From the NCBI GenBank assembly GCA_963575745.1, contig CAUYUJ010012113.1, forward strand, positions 681,059-745,058: a DNA stretch of 64,000 bases. Direction: 5' to 3'. This document shows, piece after piece, positions 42,956 through 54,792 of this stretch. Origin of the DNA: Prorocentrum cordatum (Eukaryota > Sar > Dinophyceae > Prorocentrales > Prorocentraceae). Under the pieces are notes generated by a model. The model did not search any database. It saw only the letters and a program-made list of their open reading frames with translations, and had not been told where the DNA came from. Numbering within the stretch: the first letter of the stretch is position 1; every line of letters starts with the position of its first letter. The position numbers and the translations under genes are program-made.

Positions 42956-43834
42956 AGTTTGTCGCAAGGACGGATATGGGGGGCCGTAGTTCACGTGGAA
43001 GCCAGATCCAGACGTAATGTGTGCTCATCGTGTTTGTTTCAATGGATTGTTCGGCGTGTCGCACGATCCAGATCCAGACGCAAATTTATCCCGTAGTGTT
43101 TTTTTACATGGATTGGGGGGCCTTCACCCAAAATCTGGATCTGCACGTAACGCCGTTGTGGTGGTGGTGGTGGCGGGGGTGCATGGTTCCAGTTCGCCCC
43201 CAGTGTCGTGTGGGGGGGAGGGAGTATGCGACTAAGAAGAAGTGATATACCTCCCAACGAAGGGCAAGGAGGGTGAGAGAGAGAGAGAGAGCGGTTTGCT
43301 GGCCGACCGGCGGGCCGGGCACCTGATCGCGGCGCGCGGCAGCGCGTTGGGGCAGCTCGAGTGGAACGGCGTGGAGGCAGAACCCAGCGTTGGACGTCGT
43401 CACAGAGCAATCGGACATCTCATGCCCAAAGGCCGGGGCGGAACGAAGAACGCTGGCATAGCGAAATCCTTGCACGACCTGCGCCCACAGGGCCGGGCGG
43501 ACTGTTCCCTCCGACCTCCGCCCCCTCCAGCCAGGAGCGCCGCGCCTCGCGGCTCGCCGCTCCCGCGCGGGCGGCTGCCGGCATCGCGTCGGCGTCGGCG
43601 TCGGCTGACAGTCACCGGTGTCGGCGTCGGCGTTCGCGTTGCTGCACTTGTTTCATCGTCGTCGTGCCGTTTGCCGTCCTCGCCGTCGTCGTGCGTTTTC
43701 GTCGCCGTCCTCGTCGCCGGCCCTTTCTTTTGCTGGACGGCGTGGGCCTTCGCGGGCGCGCGCGAGGTCAACCAACAATTCAGGATCCTCCTCCTCCTCC
43801 TCCTCCTCCTCCTCCCTCCTCCTCCCTTCTCCCC
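42956..43834. other. No confident gene
   Basis: AGATCCAGACG recurs near 43,005 and 43,070. There is a GGT run at 43,157-43,173 and an AGAG run at 43,275-43,291. Frames near 43,290-43,500 are open on both strands without a clear winner. Confidence 0.4.
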
Positions 43835-44089
43835 TGGCGACGACGCCCCAGGCTGTCCGAGGGCTGGTGGCCGAACCTGGCCGAGCCGGGCTCGCTGCTG
43901 GTCTTCGAGCTCTACGAGGAACCCGGCGGCAGCGAGAGCGTGAGGCTGCTGAAGGCTCGTGCCGCCCCCACCCCTCAGGCGGACGGCCACGGGGAGCCCG
44001 GTCGTTGCGCATGTTCTGGCCTCTCCTTCTGCCTCGCCGTTTTCTCCACCGCTGCCCTGCTGCATGTTTCAGGCGTGCAGGGCCCTTGA
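43835..44089 (+). CDS. Possible exon, unknown
   Basis: After a (CTC)n run the plus frame reads RLSEGWWPNLAEPGSLLVFE, then LYEEPGGSESVRLLKARAAP and GRCACSGLSFCLAVF to a stop at 44,087-44,089. Third positions favour C and G. The W-x(n)-LVFELYE pattern brings histidine acid phosphatase C-termini to mind, but no RHG motif is nearby and I do not assign it. Confidence 0.3.
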   Translation, partial: WRRRPRLSEGWWPNLAEPGSLLVFELYEEPGGSESVRLLKARAAPTPQADGHGEPGRCACSGLSFCLAVFSTAALLHVSGVQGP

Positions 44090-44810
44090 GCGCCGTGTCG
44101 CGCTTCCCTCGGGGAGCGCGAGAGACAAGAAAGCGCAGCCTTTCTCGTTGCGGGCCCCGCTCTCATTCACATCACTGCATCCCCCATGCTCGTGAGTTGT
44201 CACCGTGATATCCGCAGGGGGGGCAATACATGTGGGGGGATCGAGGGCTGTTAGGAAGTCGGCCTCAAACGGGCCCTACACAGCCCGTAAACTGCCGCCG
44301 CGGGCACAAGAGGTCCACAAGACGTGCGCGTCTCTGCACCCCACGTTTCGTGCTCCGCCGCTGCGAACACCCGAACCCCCGCTCCACTCCTGACCACCAC
44401 GGAAGCGGGCGGTACTACGCACGGGGGCGTTCCAGAGCTGCCGGGCCTTCCGAACCTCACATCTCGCAGGTTAGTGCATGTCCATATCCACGGCCTCGCT
44501 CTCAGGCAGCGGCCCCGTGGATACATGGAGAGGGAGAGATTTCATCGAGCCCATGCCGGATTCAATCCGATAGCCACGTTGCGGTCTTCATTTGATGGAA
44601 CGCGTCGATTTCAAAGCGCGGCTCGGGGCCCTGGAGTGCCTCCTCCAATACCCTTGTGCCGATCTTCTATCCTGGCGCGTATATGCACGTGTCCGTCGCT
44701 CGTGCGAGCCCTCGACAGGTTGATCTCCCGACGCCGCCGCCGCCGCATTGCCGTGGCCGCCGCCACTGCCGCGGCCAGCGATGCCCGCGGTGTCGGCCGC
44801 GGTATCCGCC
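44090..44810. other. No confident gene
   Basis: Mixed sequence. Near 44,460-44,640 a plus frame reads RLVHVHIHGLALRQRPRG, but codon use is weak and part of it is a CCACGG/CCGTGG hairpin. Confidence 0.35.
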
Positions 44811-44814
44811 GCCG

Positions 44815-44826
44815 CCGACGCCGTCG

Positions 44827-44857
<31 letters not shown>

Positions 44858-44864
44858 TGCGTCG

Positions 44865-44898
<34 letters not shown>

Positions 44899-45080
44899 TG
44901 CGTCGTCGTTGCGTCGTCGTCGTTGTCGTCGTCCTCGTCCTCGTCGTCGTCGTCATCGTTGTCGTCGTCGTCGTCGTCGTCAAGGCCGTCGTCGTCTTCG
45001 TCGTCAACGTCGTCGTCGTCGTCGTCGTCGTCAACGTTGTCGTCGTCCCAGGCGTCGTCGTCGTCGTCTCAGTAGTGGGT
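44815..45080. repeat. (GTC)n trinucleotide tract
   Basis: GTC/CGT repeats with small interruptions. Poly-Ser, poly-Val and poly-Arg frames are artefacts of it. Confidence 0.9.
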
Positions 45081-45302
45081 CTTCTTCCTCCCCGTCGTCG
45101 TCGTTCCCGTCGTCGCAGCTTCTTGGCGCCACGGTCTTCCGTTGGCCGGCCCCCGGCACGGCCCGGAAGGTGGCGGCGACCCCGAGGCAGCAGCGCCGGG
45201 CCGAGCCGCTCACCACGGAGGCGCGCCGCCCCGCGTGGGTGGAGGGGCCGCGTGCTGCGGGGGGTCTCTGGCGCCCTGCCGGTGCGGGCTGCCCGCCCTC
45301 CG

Positions 45303-45476
45303 TGATGGGCCTGTTTATGCTTTCCACCACCACCATAAGTTGGAGGGGGGAAGGAGGAGGAGGAGGAGGAGGAGGAGGAGGAGGAGGAGGAGGAGGAGGA
45401 GGAGGAGCTCCTCATCCTCCCTTCTCCCCCGTCCTACATATGGTAGTGGTAGTGGTGGTGGAAAATTTGCCCATCA
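45303..45476. mobile_element. Foldback MITE-like element D, copy 1
   Basis: The ends TGATGGGCCTGTTTATGC and GAAAATTTGCCCATCA are inverted, each followed inward by CCACCACCACCATA-type and TATGGTAGTGG-type sequence. The inside is a GGA tract. Flanking 5-mers are CTCCG (left) and CTCCT (right), a near-perfect 5-bp target duplication. Confidence 0.65.
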
Positions 45477-46230
45477 CTCCTCTCGCTGCTGCGGAGCCTG
45501 CCGTGGGTCGAGGAAGGCCCCGCGGCACGCGCGTGGGTCGTTGAGAGGAAAAGCCTCTCGGCGGCGAGCCCCCGGGTCCCTGGACCCTGGGTCAGGGGAG
45601 CTGGTTCGTGATTGGGCCCCGAGGCCCAGCAATGGAACAGAATCTCTAAACCAGGTTTACCGTAGATCGTGTTTCTTGGGGTGACGGCAGTTCCGATTAG
45701 TGGACTGGGCGGGGAGGGCGTCGCCCGGTACACAGTTCTAAACCAGGCCCTTTTGAGCCCAGTCCAGCCAACGCTAGACCATTGGGGAAGTGAAAGGGGG
45801 CGGGCCTTCTCAGAAGGCTCGGCAGTCCTCCGGAACGCTCTGAGGAGGCCGCGGCGCCCGAGGCATTCTCCAGAGCCGCCAGATCTCAGAGTCTCTCGAT
45901 TTACCCTCACCCGATTTTATCCTCGTCCTGTCGTTGTCTGACTTTACTTCGGGCCTTCTGAGAAGTGTTCAAAAGCTTCCCCAGAGGCTGCAAAATTCTC
46001 AGAAGGCGCGAGGGTTTCGCAGAGGCCCCGCCACGTTTGAGAAGGCTTGCCCCCTCTCGCTTCCCCCAACGCTCGCCACCGAGTCTCAGAGACGCCATCT
46101 TCAGCGTCCTGGGGACCATCTCGTGGCCACCTGGAGCAAGGAAGCCGAAGGGGAGGCACCTCTTGTGGGCCGTGGGCGGGCTGGGCCGAGACCCCACTGG
46201 GATGAAGATCGCGGAGAATTAAAAAGAGCA
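45477..46230. other. Unknown; short CTTCTCAGAAGG palindromes
   Basis: GCCTTCTCAGAAGGC (45,807 region) is a near-perfect palindrome, and CTTCTGAGAAG or CTCAGAAGG words recur to 46,050. A plus frame 45,669-45,941 looks moderately protein-like, but no domain is seen. Confidence 0.35.
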
Positions 46231-46235
46231 CTCGA

Positions 46236-46285
46236 TGATGGGCCTGTTTTCCACCACCACCACCACCACCACCACCACCACCACC

Positions 46286-46317
<32 letters not shown>

Positions 46318-46474
46318 CACCAACAACACCAACACCACCACCACCATAAGTTGGAGGGGGAAGGAGGTGGAGGAGGAGGAGGAGGATGAGGAGGAGGAAG
46401 AGGAGGAGGAAGAGGAGGACCCCTCCCCCTCCTACTTATAGTGGTGGTGGTGGTGGTGGAGAACAGTCCCATCA
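46236..46474. mobile_element. Foldback MITE-like element D, copy 2
   Basis: It starts TGATGGGCCTGTTTTCCACC and ends GGTGGAGAACAGTCCCATCA, inverted repeats over about 45 bp including the ACC/GGT runs and CATAAGT/ACTTATAG. It is flanked by a perfect 5-bp duplication CTCGA (46,231-46,235 and 46,475-46,479). The inside is GGA-rich, like copy 1. Confidence 0.75.
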
Positions 46475-46604
46475 CTCGACGAAAACTCACAGGCTGCGCA
46501 ATCTTAACACACAGCTTTTGGAGAGCTCCGCGCGAGGCTTCTCGGACCGGGGGCGCGGTCCGTGGCACCTGCGCAGATCGCGGCGGGCCGCGTGTGGCGC
46601 GCTG

Positions 46605-46635
<31 letters not shown>

Positions 46636-46740
46636 AGGAGGGGGAGGGGGAGGAGGAGGAGGAGGAGGAGGAGGAGGAGGAGGAGGAGGAGGAGAAGGGG
46701 GAGGAGGAGGAGGAGGAGGAGGAGGAGAAGCAGGAGGAGG
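46605..46740. repeat. (GGA)n tract
   Basis: About 135 bp of GGA trinucleotides, followed by GAC repeats at 46,773-46,800. Confidence 0.95.
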
Positions 46741-46844
46741 AGATTGTCGGGGGGGAGATAGGCCCACCAGCGACGACGACAACGACGACGACGACGACGA
46801 CTTCGATGCTCTGCACGCGGCCTGGGTCGCGGCTGTAGCTCGGT

Positions 46845-46915
46845 GTGTGTGTGTGTGTGGTGAGTATGTGTGTGTGTGCGTGTGTGTTTGTGTGTGTGGT
46901 GAATGTGGGTGTGTA

Positions 46916-47003
<88 letters not shown>
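46845..47003. repeat. (GT)n microsatellite
   Basis: Interrupted GT to 46,917, then an almost pure run of more than 40 GT units to 47,003. Long Cys/Val and His/Thr frames here are artefacts. Confidence 0.95.
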
Positions 47004-47005
<2 letters not shown>

Positions 47006-48169
47006 GGGGGCACTTTGTAGTGGCAGCGCGAATTCTTTCACTGTGCCGGCTGAGGCGTGATAACACATGATGGTGTTGTGTTCTGTGGGGGAACAGATTG
47101 TCTCATGCTTCCGGGGCCCGGCGAGGGCCCCCAGATGACAAAACACGTAGAAAAGTCGCCCGTTGTGATTTGCGTTGCGGCGCGAGCATGTCTGGTAGTC
47201 GACAATCAAGGGCGTCTCCGAGACCGCCCTGCCCTCCCTCGGCCGGCATGGGCATGTCCCTCGCGGGCGGAGGCAGGGCGTTGCTCGCGGAGGGCGTCGG
47301 CCTGGGCCTCTCCCATGGAGGGCCGTTGGAGGGCTTCGGCGGCAGTGAAGGGGGAGGCCGTTTTCGACTGCACGTGAGAGTGACGCGTCGTGACCTTTCG
47401 GTGCGGGCCCACGGGCAACCCCCCGATCGTCGACTGCGATGCAAGAGCAGTGGCCTGTGCGCTTGGGTTTGGCCCCCTCGCGCCCCCCAGAAGCCACGCA
47501 CCAAAGGTCACTCTTGCCTGTGGTCGCTCTTACATGCAGCCAATGTGTCTTTCATGATGTCCAGGCGTTGTAGTTTTTTAGCACCGGGCGTTTTCGCCCA
47601 GCTTCGGGCCCCTGGACCATCACAGGCGTCAATTCTGGCGCCGCCCTGGTGTCGCCTGCGGCGCTCCTGGCGCGCTCCGCGCATGAAGGAGGGGGGTCCG
47701 CACAGATCCAAGAAGTCCGCGCGGACCTCCGAAAGTGGTAGGTTCATGCCGTGCTTTGCTCCTCGAAGTGAGGGGGAGGCTCCCCCGAAAGAGGCGTGTC
47801 AGCTCTGTCTAGGTGGTTTTCTCGGGGGCCTGGGGAGGGCCACGATATGTTTTTCAGGTAGTGGGGGTTGAGAAGGCGCACCTCCAACCCGACCTGCACC
47901 CCCCCCCGCTGGGGCTGGGCCAAAGCGATTGCGAGGAGGTCTCGCAAAAATTGTACCAGAAGTACACCCTGCCTCGCGCAGAGGGGGGTCGGGAGAGGGG
48001 GGGAAAGCTTCTCAGAAGAAGGCGCGGGCCTGGTCTGTAGATGTAGGGCCCGCACCTTCTAAGAACCGTATGTATGCTAACGGTGTGTTAGCCAACGGCG
48101 AAGTAGGACAACCAATTGTAGGAAGGCGTGGCCCGTTGCCAAGCCAATGGTAGGAACGCGTGGTTCGCG
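47004..48169. other. No confident gene; small hairpin near the end
   Basis: Mixed sequence with open frames on both strands. GTAGGACAAC (48,103) and GTTGTCCTAC (48,168) form a 10-bp inverted pair enclosing two GTAGGAANGCGTGG words. Confidence 0.4.
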
Positions 48170-48500
48170 TTGTCCTACAACTCGCTGTGTCGCTTTCCGT
48201 TCGATATCTTAGGGAAGTGTGCCTCGTGGTTTCCTGCATTTTGTTCTGCGCGAGCTCGGTGGCCACAACCAGCAGATGCCCAACACCGCCGTCGACCAAG
48301 CACGCCGTCAGCGCGGCCTTGCCCTCTCCCGCTGCCGCCCTCTGCGCGTGGTCGAATCCTTGAGCCGCTTCTGTTCCTTCTTCGAGCGCAGATGTCTCCG
48401 CCCAGATTTTCCAGATGCCCTCTTTGCGCGTGGTCGAACATTTGAGCCGTTGTCGTTTCGCTTCTTCGAGAGCCCCGCCCACGGAGCCTCCGAGCCTCAC
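48170..48500 (-). CDS. Possible exon beside the heptamer array
   Basis: The minus frame reads GGALEEAKRQRLKCSTTRKE, GIWKIWAETSALEEGTEAAQ and ALTACLVDGGVGHLLVVATE, then LAQNKMQETTRHTS. It is varied, helical and unlike the adjoining repeat translation. In the genome it lies directly downstream (minus sense) of the heptamer array, which may be an intron separating it from coding-like sequence at 51,345-50,560. Family unknown. Confidence 0.4.
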
Positions 48501-48539
48501 GATCGGCCGCGGCGGCGGCGGGCCGCGGCGTGGCCTCGG

Positions 48540-50560
48540 GCGCGCTCCTCGAGCCTCGAGCCGCGAGCCTCGAGCCTCGAGCCTCGAGCCGCGCGCCTCG
48601 AGCCTCGAGCCGCGAGCCTCGAGCCTCGAGCCGCGTTCCTCGAGCCTCGAGCCTCGAGCCGCGCGCCTCGAGCCCCGAGCCGCGAGCCTCGAGCCTCGAG
48701 CCGCGTTCCTCGAGCCTCGAGCCTCGAGCCGCGAGCCTCGAGCCTCGAGCCGCGAGCCTCGAGCCTCGAGCCGCGATCCTCGAGCCGCGCGCCTCGAGCC
48801 GCGATCCTCGAGCCGCGAGCCGCGATCCTCGAGCCTCGAGCCGCGCGCCTCGAGCCTCGAGCCGCGAGCCTCGAGCCTCGAGCCGCGTTCCTCGAGCCTC
48901 GAGCCTCGAGCCGAGCCTCGAGCCGCGGCCTCGAGCCTCACTCGAGCCTCGAGCTCGAGCCTCGATCCTCGAGCCGCGAGCCTCGAGCCTCGAGCCGCGA
49001 GCCTCGAGCCTCGAGCCTCGAGCCGCGAGCTCGAGCCTTGAAGCCGCGAGCCTGAGAGCCTTGAGCCTCGAGCCGCGAGCCTCGAGCCGCGAGCCGCGAG
49101 CCTCGATCCTCGAGCCTCGAGCCGCGTAGCCTCGAGCCTCCGGAGCCGCGTTACTCGCGCCTCGAGCCGCGTTCCTCGAGCCTCGAGCCTCGAGCCGCGA
49201 GCCTAGAGCCTCGAGCCTCGAGCCTATCACGAGCCGCGTTCCTCGACCCGCGAGCCTCGCACCTCGAGCCGCGAGCCTCAAGCCGGCGAGCCCCGAGCTC
49301 GAGCCGCGTTCCTCGAGCCCCGAGCCCGAGCCGCAGCCTCGAGCCTCGAGCCGCGCGCCTCGAGCCGCGAGCCCCGAGCCTCGAGCCGCGTTCCTCGAGC
49401 CCCGAGCCTCGAGCCGCGAGCCTCGAGCCTCGAGCCGCGAGCTCGAGCCTCGAGCCGCGTTCTCGAGCCGCGCGCCTCGAGCCGCGAGCGCGACTCGAGC
49501 CGCGTTCCTCGAGCCGTCGAGCCTCGAGCCGCGAGCCTCGAGCCTCGAGCCGCGACCCTCGAGCCGCGGGCCGCGTTCCTCGAGCAGCGAGCCCGAGCCT
49601 CGAGCCCCTCGAGCCTCGAGCGCGAGCCGCGAGCCTCGAGCCTCGAGCCTCGAGCCTCGAGCTCGAGCCGCGAGCCGCGCGCCTCGAGCCGCGAGCCCCG
49701 ACCTCGAGCCGCGACCTCGAGCCGCGAGCCCGCGTTTCCTCGAGGCCTCGAGCCTCGAGCCGCGCGCCGCGAGCCTCGAGCCTCGAGCCGCGTTCCTCGA
49801 GCCTCGAGCCTCGAGCCGCGCGCCTCGAGCCTCGAGCCCGAGCCGCGAGCCTCGAGCCGCGAGCCGCGAGCCTCGAGCCGCGTTCCTCGAGCCTCGAGCC
49901 TCGAGCCCCGAGCCCGGAGTCGCGAGCCTCGAGCCTCGAGCCGCGAGCCTCGAGCCTCGAGCCGCGTTTCTCGAGCCTCGAGCCGCGTTCCTCGAGCCTC
50001 GAGCCTCGAGCCTCGAGCCGCGAGCCGCGTCCTCGAGCCTCGAGCCTCGAGCCTCGAGAGCCTCGAGCCGTCGAGCGAGCCTCGAGCCGTCCCGTCCCGT
50101 CGAGCCTCGAGCCTCGAGCCACGAGCCTCGAGCCGCGAGCCTCGAGCCTCGAGCCGCGTTCCTCGAGCCTCGAGCCTCGAGCCGCGAGCCTCGAGCCTCG
50201 AGCCTCCAGCCTCGAGCCTCGAGCCGCGTTCCGTGAGCCTCGAGCCGCGTTCCTCGAGCCTCGAGCCTCGAGCCGCGAGCCGCGAGCCTCGAGCCTCGAG
50301 CCGCGAGCTCTCGAGCCGCGTTCCTCGAGCCTCGAGCCTCGAGCCGCGCGCCTCGAGCCTCGAGCCGCGAGCCTCGAGCCTCGAGCCGCGTTCCTCGAGC
50401 CTCGAGCCTCGAGCCGCGAGCCTCGAGCCTCGAGCCGCGAGCCTCGTGCCGCGAGCCGCGTTCCTCGAGCCTCGAGCCTCGAGCCGCGAGCCTCGAGCCT
50501 CGAGCCGCGAGCCTCGAGCCTCGAGCCGCGTTCATCGAGCCGCGTGCCTCGAGCCTCGTG
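48540..50560. repeat. 2-kb heptamer satellite, (CGAGCCT)n
   Basis: The array is built of 7-bp units CGAGCCT and CGAGCCG, with variants CGTTCCT and CGCGCCT. Groups of three or four heptamers form higher-order units. CTCGAG, an XhoI site and palindrome, recurs throughout. Because 7 x 3 = 21, an open frame translates as 7-residue repeats (GSRLEAR type) without stops, so very long frames cross the array on both strands. Confidence 0.95.
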
Positions 50561-51345
50561 CGCGCCGCCCTCAGTCCTGGTCCACCACCAGCCGGCGCCC
50601 CCTCGTGCTCCACTTCAGGAAGGGCGTGCCGCATGCGGCTCGCCTCGTCCTCGGCGGAAGGAGCAACACGGCGGAAGCTGGGCGGAGGGCGCCAGCCTCC
50701 CCAGATCTCCGACGGTGTCAGTGTTCCAATCCGAGCGACGTTCCTCGATCTCGGCCTCCAGGGCCTGTCGCCGGGTCCCGGGGCCACCGCAGAAACGGAT
50801 CCGGGGCGCAGAACTGCCCCAAGAGAAGAGGTCGGGGCATCTGGGGCCGCGGCCCGAAAACAAAACACGTAGGAGGATGTCAGGGTCAGCGAGACGTCAG
50901 CTCGTTTGGGGCCCTCGGTTCCCGGCGTCGGCCACGTGGGCTGCCCGCGCCGCTTCGAGGGCCAGCGACGCCGCGGCGCCCGCAGGCGCCCCCCTCCGTG
51001 GTGCCGCTGTGGATCCCTGGCTGCCGCGGCCTGTTCTGCCCGATGTCGCAGTTCGCCGCCCTTGCCGGAGCCGCCATACGGCGCGAATGCGTAGAGGAGG
51101 CCGCCCTCCTCCTGGCAGGTCGGGGTGGGAGATTCCAGGCCAGGGGTCGACCAAATCGCCGCCTTTGCGGTATCAGGGGTCGTCTTTGTTTCTGATCCAC
51201 GCGTTCCTTCTGGCTTCGTTCTGGGGGCCACCACTGGCCGCTGGCCCATCACAATTCCGGATTTGCCTCGAAACGCTGTTTTGGACAATCGGTCTGCCCC
51301 TTTCCGTTTCAAACGCTGCAAAACGAAGACGTCACGAAAACGCAA
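50560..51345 (-). CDS. Possible upstream coding region beside the heptamer array
   Basis: The minus frame starts at 51,345 (MRFRDVFVLQRLKRKG) and continues through AIWSTPGLESPTPTCQEEGG, LLYAFAPYGGSGKGGELRHR and ARIGTLTPSEIWGGWRPPPS to DEASRMRHALPEVEHEGAPA, then enters the heptamer repeat with no stop. Only parts look protein-like, and introns are likely. Whether repeat and flanks form one transcript is unknown. Confidence 0.3.
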
Positions 51346-51780
51346 ATCACTGGTTTGGCCAACCCCTGTTCGAGACTGTGTGGCATTTGGGTTGCCACCT
51401 TCGTCGGATCTCCAGGGGGCTTCTCGTCGCCAGGGTTAGATTCCCCCCGAAGTTCCGGCCAGAACGCACCCGTGAAGAGGTCTGGGCGCACACGAGGGTA
51501 CCCTGGGAGGGATTTGGGTGTTTCTTTTTCTTCCTTTCTCAGCCTCGGTGGCGGGGGAAGTGCACACACTCCCGGGATGAGCGGAGCCAGCCTCGGGGAC
51601 GGGTTCGAGACCTCCAGGCGAACTCTACTCCTCCCTCCCTCCTGCTCCTCCGCCCCACTCCTCTGGTGCACTCGGCGAGGTGTGTCCGTCCGCCAACTGC
51701 CCTTCCTCCGTCCTCTCCCGCCCCGCCGCCCCCCCCGCTTCCCCCGCCGACGGGGAGTGAGGGCAAGGAGGAGGGAGGAT
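51346..51780. other. No confident gene
   Basis: Mixed to pyrimidine-rich sequence. A plus frame from 51,355 is open but featureless. Confidence 0.35.
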
Positions 51781-51995
51781 TGGGGGAGGGTGCTGGGAGG
51801 GGGGGGAACTAGGAGGAGGGTAGGTGGAGGGGGGTGATGATGAGGTGGTGGAGGATGAGCAGCAGGAGGATGAGGCAGGAGGAGAGATGATGGGGAGGGT
51901 GCTAGGAGGGGGGGGGAAATAGGGAGAGGGTAGGTGGAGGGGGGCGAGGATGAGGAGGTGGAGGATGAGCAGCAGGAGGATGAGGAAGGCGGAGG
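51781..51995. repeat. About 110-bp tandem duplication, purine-rich
   Basis: GGGAGGGTGCT(G/A)GGAGGGG at 51,785 and 51,895, each followed by AGGGTAGGTGGAGGGG and GGAGGATGAGCAGCAGGAGG. Two copies with small indels. Confidence 0.75.
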
Positions 51996-52109
51996 AGGAG
52001 GACCAGCAGGAGGAGGAGGGCGAAGATGAATGATGAGCGAGCGATCATGCATGTTTGGGTTCGGTCGTAGCGGGAGGCGGCGGCGGGGTTGCGGCGTTGC
52101 ATGGCGGCG

Positions 52110-52747
52110 CCGGCGGGACGCAGATCGATGATGTTGATGTTGGATTTGGTGTTGATGTTGTTGTGCATGTTGATGATGTTGATGGTCATGACGATGCTGA
52201 CAATGATGATGCGGATGAAGATGAGACTGATGATGGCGATGACGATGACGATGACGATGACCATGATGATGATGGTGGTGGTGATGATGATGATGATAAT
52301 GATGATGATAATGATGATGATGCTGACGATGACAATGATGCTGATGATGACGATGATGCTGATGTTGATGATGTTGCTGATGCTGATGCTGATGATGATG
52401 TTGATGCTTCTGATGATGATGATGCTGGTGATGGTGCTGGTGGGGATGCTGATGACGGTGGTGATGAGGAGTGATGATGTTGTTGCTGCTGATGACGATG
52501 AGGATGATGTGATGGTGATGATGATGATGATGCTGATGATGTTGATGTTGTTAGTGATAAGGAAGAGCAGGACGAGGATTATGATGAGGGTGATAGTGAT
52601 GATACTCGTGATGATGGTGGTAGTCAAGAAGAGGTGACCATGCTTATAATGACGATGCTGATGGTGCTGATGATTATGATGTGTGCGATTGTGATGGTGG
52701 TGGAGAAGATGCTGCTGATGATGATGCTGATGATGATGATGATGATC

Positions 52748-52780
<33 letters not shown>

Positions 52781-53007
52781 CTAGGTTGGATGATGATGAC
52801 ATGATGGTGATGATGCTGATGATGATGCTGATGATGATGAGGATGATGATGGTGATGACGATGTTTACTATGAGTATGACTCGATGATGATGATGCTGAT
52901 TATGCTGGTGCTGATGCTTATGATACTGATGCTGGTAATGATGGGGAGGATGATGCTGCTGATGCTTATGCTTATGCCGATGCTGCTGCTGCTGCTGATG
53001 ATGATGC

Positions 53008-53038
<31 letters not shown>

Positions 53039-53160
53039 AATGATGAGACTGACGATGGCAATGAGGATGGTGATGGTGATGGTAATGGTGATGGTAATGG
53101 TGATGGTGATTGTGATAGTGATAGTGATGGTGGTGGTGGTGGTGGTGGCGGTGGTGGTGA
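52110..53160. repeat. 1-kb (GAT)n imperfect microsatellite
   Basis: GATGAT with GCT, GGT and GAC variants over about 1 kb. Poly-Asp, poly-Met and poly-Ile/His frames are artefacts. Confidence 0.95.
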
Positions 53161-53828
53161 CTATGAGGAGCGGCCGTGGCTGCGTGCCCCCGCAGGCCGC
53201 GGAGGGCGGCTCCGCGGGGGCGGAGTTTCGCCACCCGGAGGACTCGGCGCCGCTGCGCGGGATGCAGGCTCCGTCGGCCGCCGCGCGACGATCGTTTTTT
53301 TGTTTTGCTTGTTTTCGACCCCGGCATTTTTGACCCTCCTCTCAGCCCCTGGGGAGCTGAGGCAACGTCCCCAGGCTGTCCCCGCGCCGCCACGGCTGGA
53401 TTCAGCTTGGAAAGCGAGTGCGTTTGGCCCCCAGGAGGGGCCAGGGGATCGATCTTGAGCTGCCGATGACTAACTCGCCCTGCTCCGACCGTCCCCTCCG
53501 CCTTCTCGCCCCTCCGCTGCTCTCCGCGGGCCCCTGGTCGCGTCGCACCTGAGATCCGGGCGCGGCATTTTTCCCACGAGGCGTGGATCCAGGACGCAAG
53601 AACGGTCGTCACTCCCTTTTGAGTGTGCGCATTGGAGCCTTCCGTCGTTGCATACCCGCCGTATGCCCTCGTCATCCCGCCATTAACGTCTGTTCCTGCC
53701 AACGGGGCTTCTGTTCCTGCCAACGGGGCTTTGGAAATCGGGCCCCTGCGGCGATGGATCCTGATGATGGTGGTGATGATAATGACGATGGTGATGGTAT
53801 TGATGATGATGAGGAGGTGGAGGAGGAT
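53161..53828. other. Transition to the large palindrome
   Basis: Mixed GC-rich sequence with no clear gene. TGTTCCTGCCAACGGGGCTT occurs twice in tandem near 53,691 and 53,710. Whether this belongs to the left palindrome arm cannot be tested, because its partner would lie beyond 64,000. Confidence 0.5.
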
Positions 53829-54133
53829 GATTGTGACGATGGTGTGGATGGTGATGGTAGTGTTGGTGTTGGTGATGAAGATGATGATGATGGTGATGAT
53901 GATGATTGTGATGATCATGATGAGCTCGTCAGCATCAGTACCACCACCTTCCTCATCGTCATCATCGTCGTTATCGGGGGAAGAGGGGAGGGTGATCAGG
54001 AAGAGCATGGAAGGGGAGGAGGTCCACTGGTGGGAGAGCATGGTGAGATGCTGTTTCGAGGTCCACTGGCTTTGGGCGCCAGCGCCCGTCAGCGGGGCCA
54101 CCCCGAATTGGGGGGTTCGCCATCCCCTCCTGG

Positions 54134-54184
<51 letters not shown>

Positions 54185-54458
54185 ACGACTGCCGGTCCCA
54201 AATCGGTTCAAAATCGGTCCCCAGACCCTTGCCAGGGTGCATTCGGATCAGTTTCCCGTCGGGGATCGACTTCTGGGGGCCCCTGAGTCCGAAGCCGGCC
54301 TCCAGAAACCGAAGTCGAGGAACAATCTCCTGAATCGATGATCGCTGGCACTGGTGTCCGTTTGCAATCTTTTGCAGGCCGGGCCACGTCGTGCCCGTAG
54401 CCTCGGCGGGGCGTGCGTCGAGAGCTCCGAATCCCCCATAGGTGCATACGGGAGCTGG

Positions 54459-54467
54459 TAATCCCCA

Positions 54468-54545
<78 letters not shown>

Positions 54546-54736
54546 CGTCCGTCGTCGTCGGCGGCGTTGCGGCGTCGGCGTAGGCGTCGGCGGCGGCGTT
54601 GGTGGCCGCGTCGTCGTCGTCGTCGTCGTCATCGTCGTCGTCGTCGTCTGAGCTGGTTCGGCGTCGAGACGGCGTGGCGCTGCCGTCGCGACGGCGACGG
54701 CTTCGGCGTAGGTGGGTCGGGCGTCGGGGGCGGCGT

Positions 54737-54792
<56 letters not shown>

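Noticed and set aside
43835-44089. Histidine acid phosphatase
   Set aside because: Only a loose LVFELYE resemblance; no RHG or HD motif found nearby.
46845-47066. His/Thr-rich metal-binding protein
   Set aside because: It is the (GT)n microsatellite read on the minus strand.
48175-51345. A 1,056-residue frame across the heptamer array as one protein
   Set aside because: The centre is a 7-bp repeat with no stop in the frame by arithmetic. Only the flanks are reported as possible exons.
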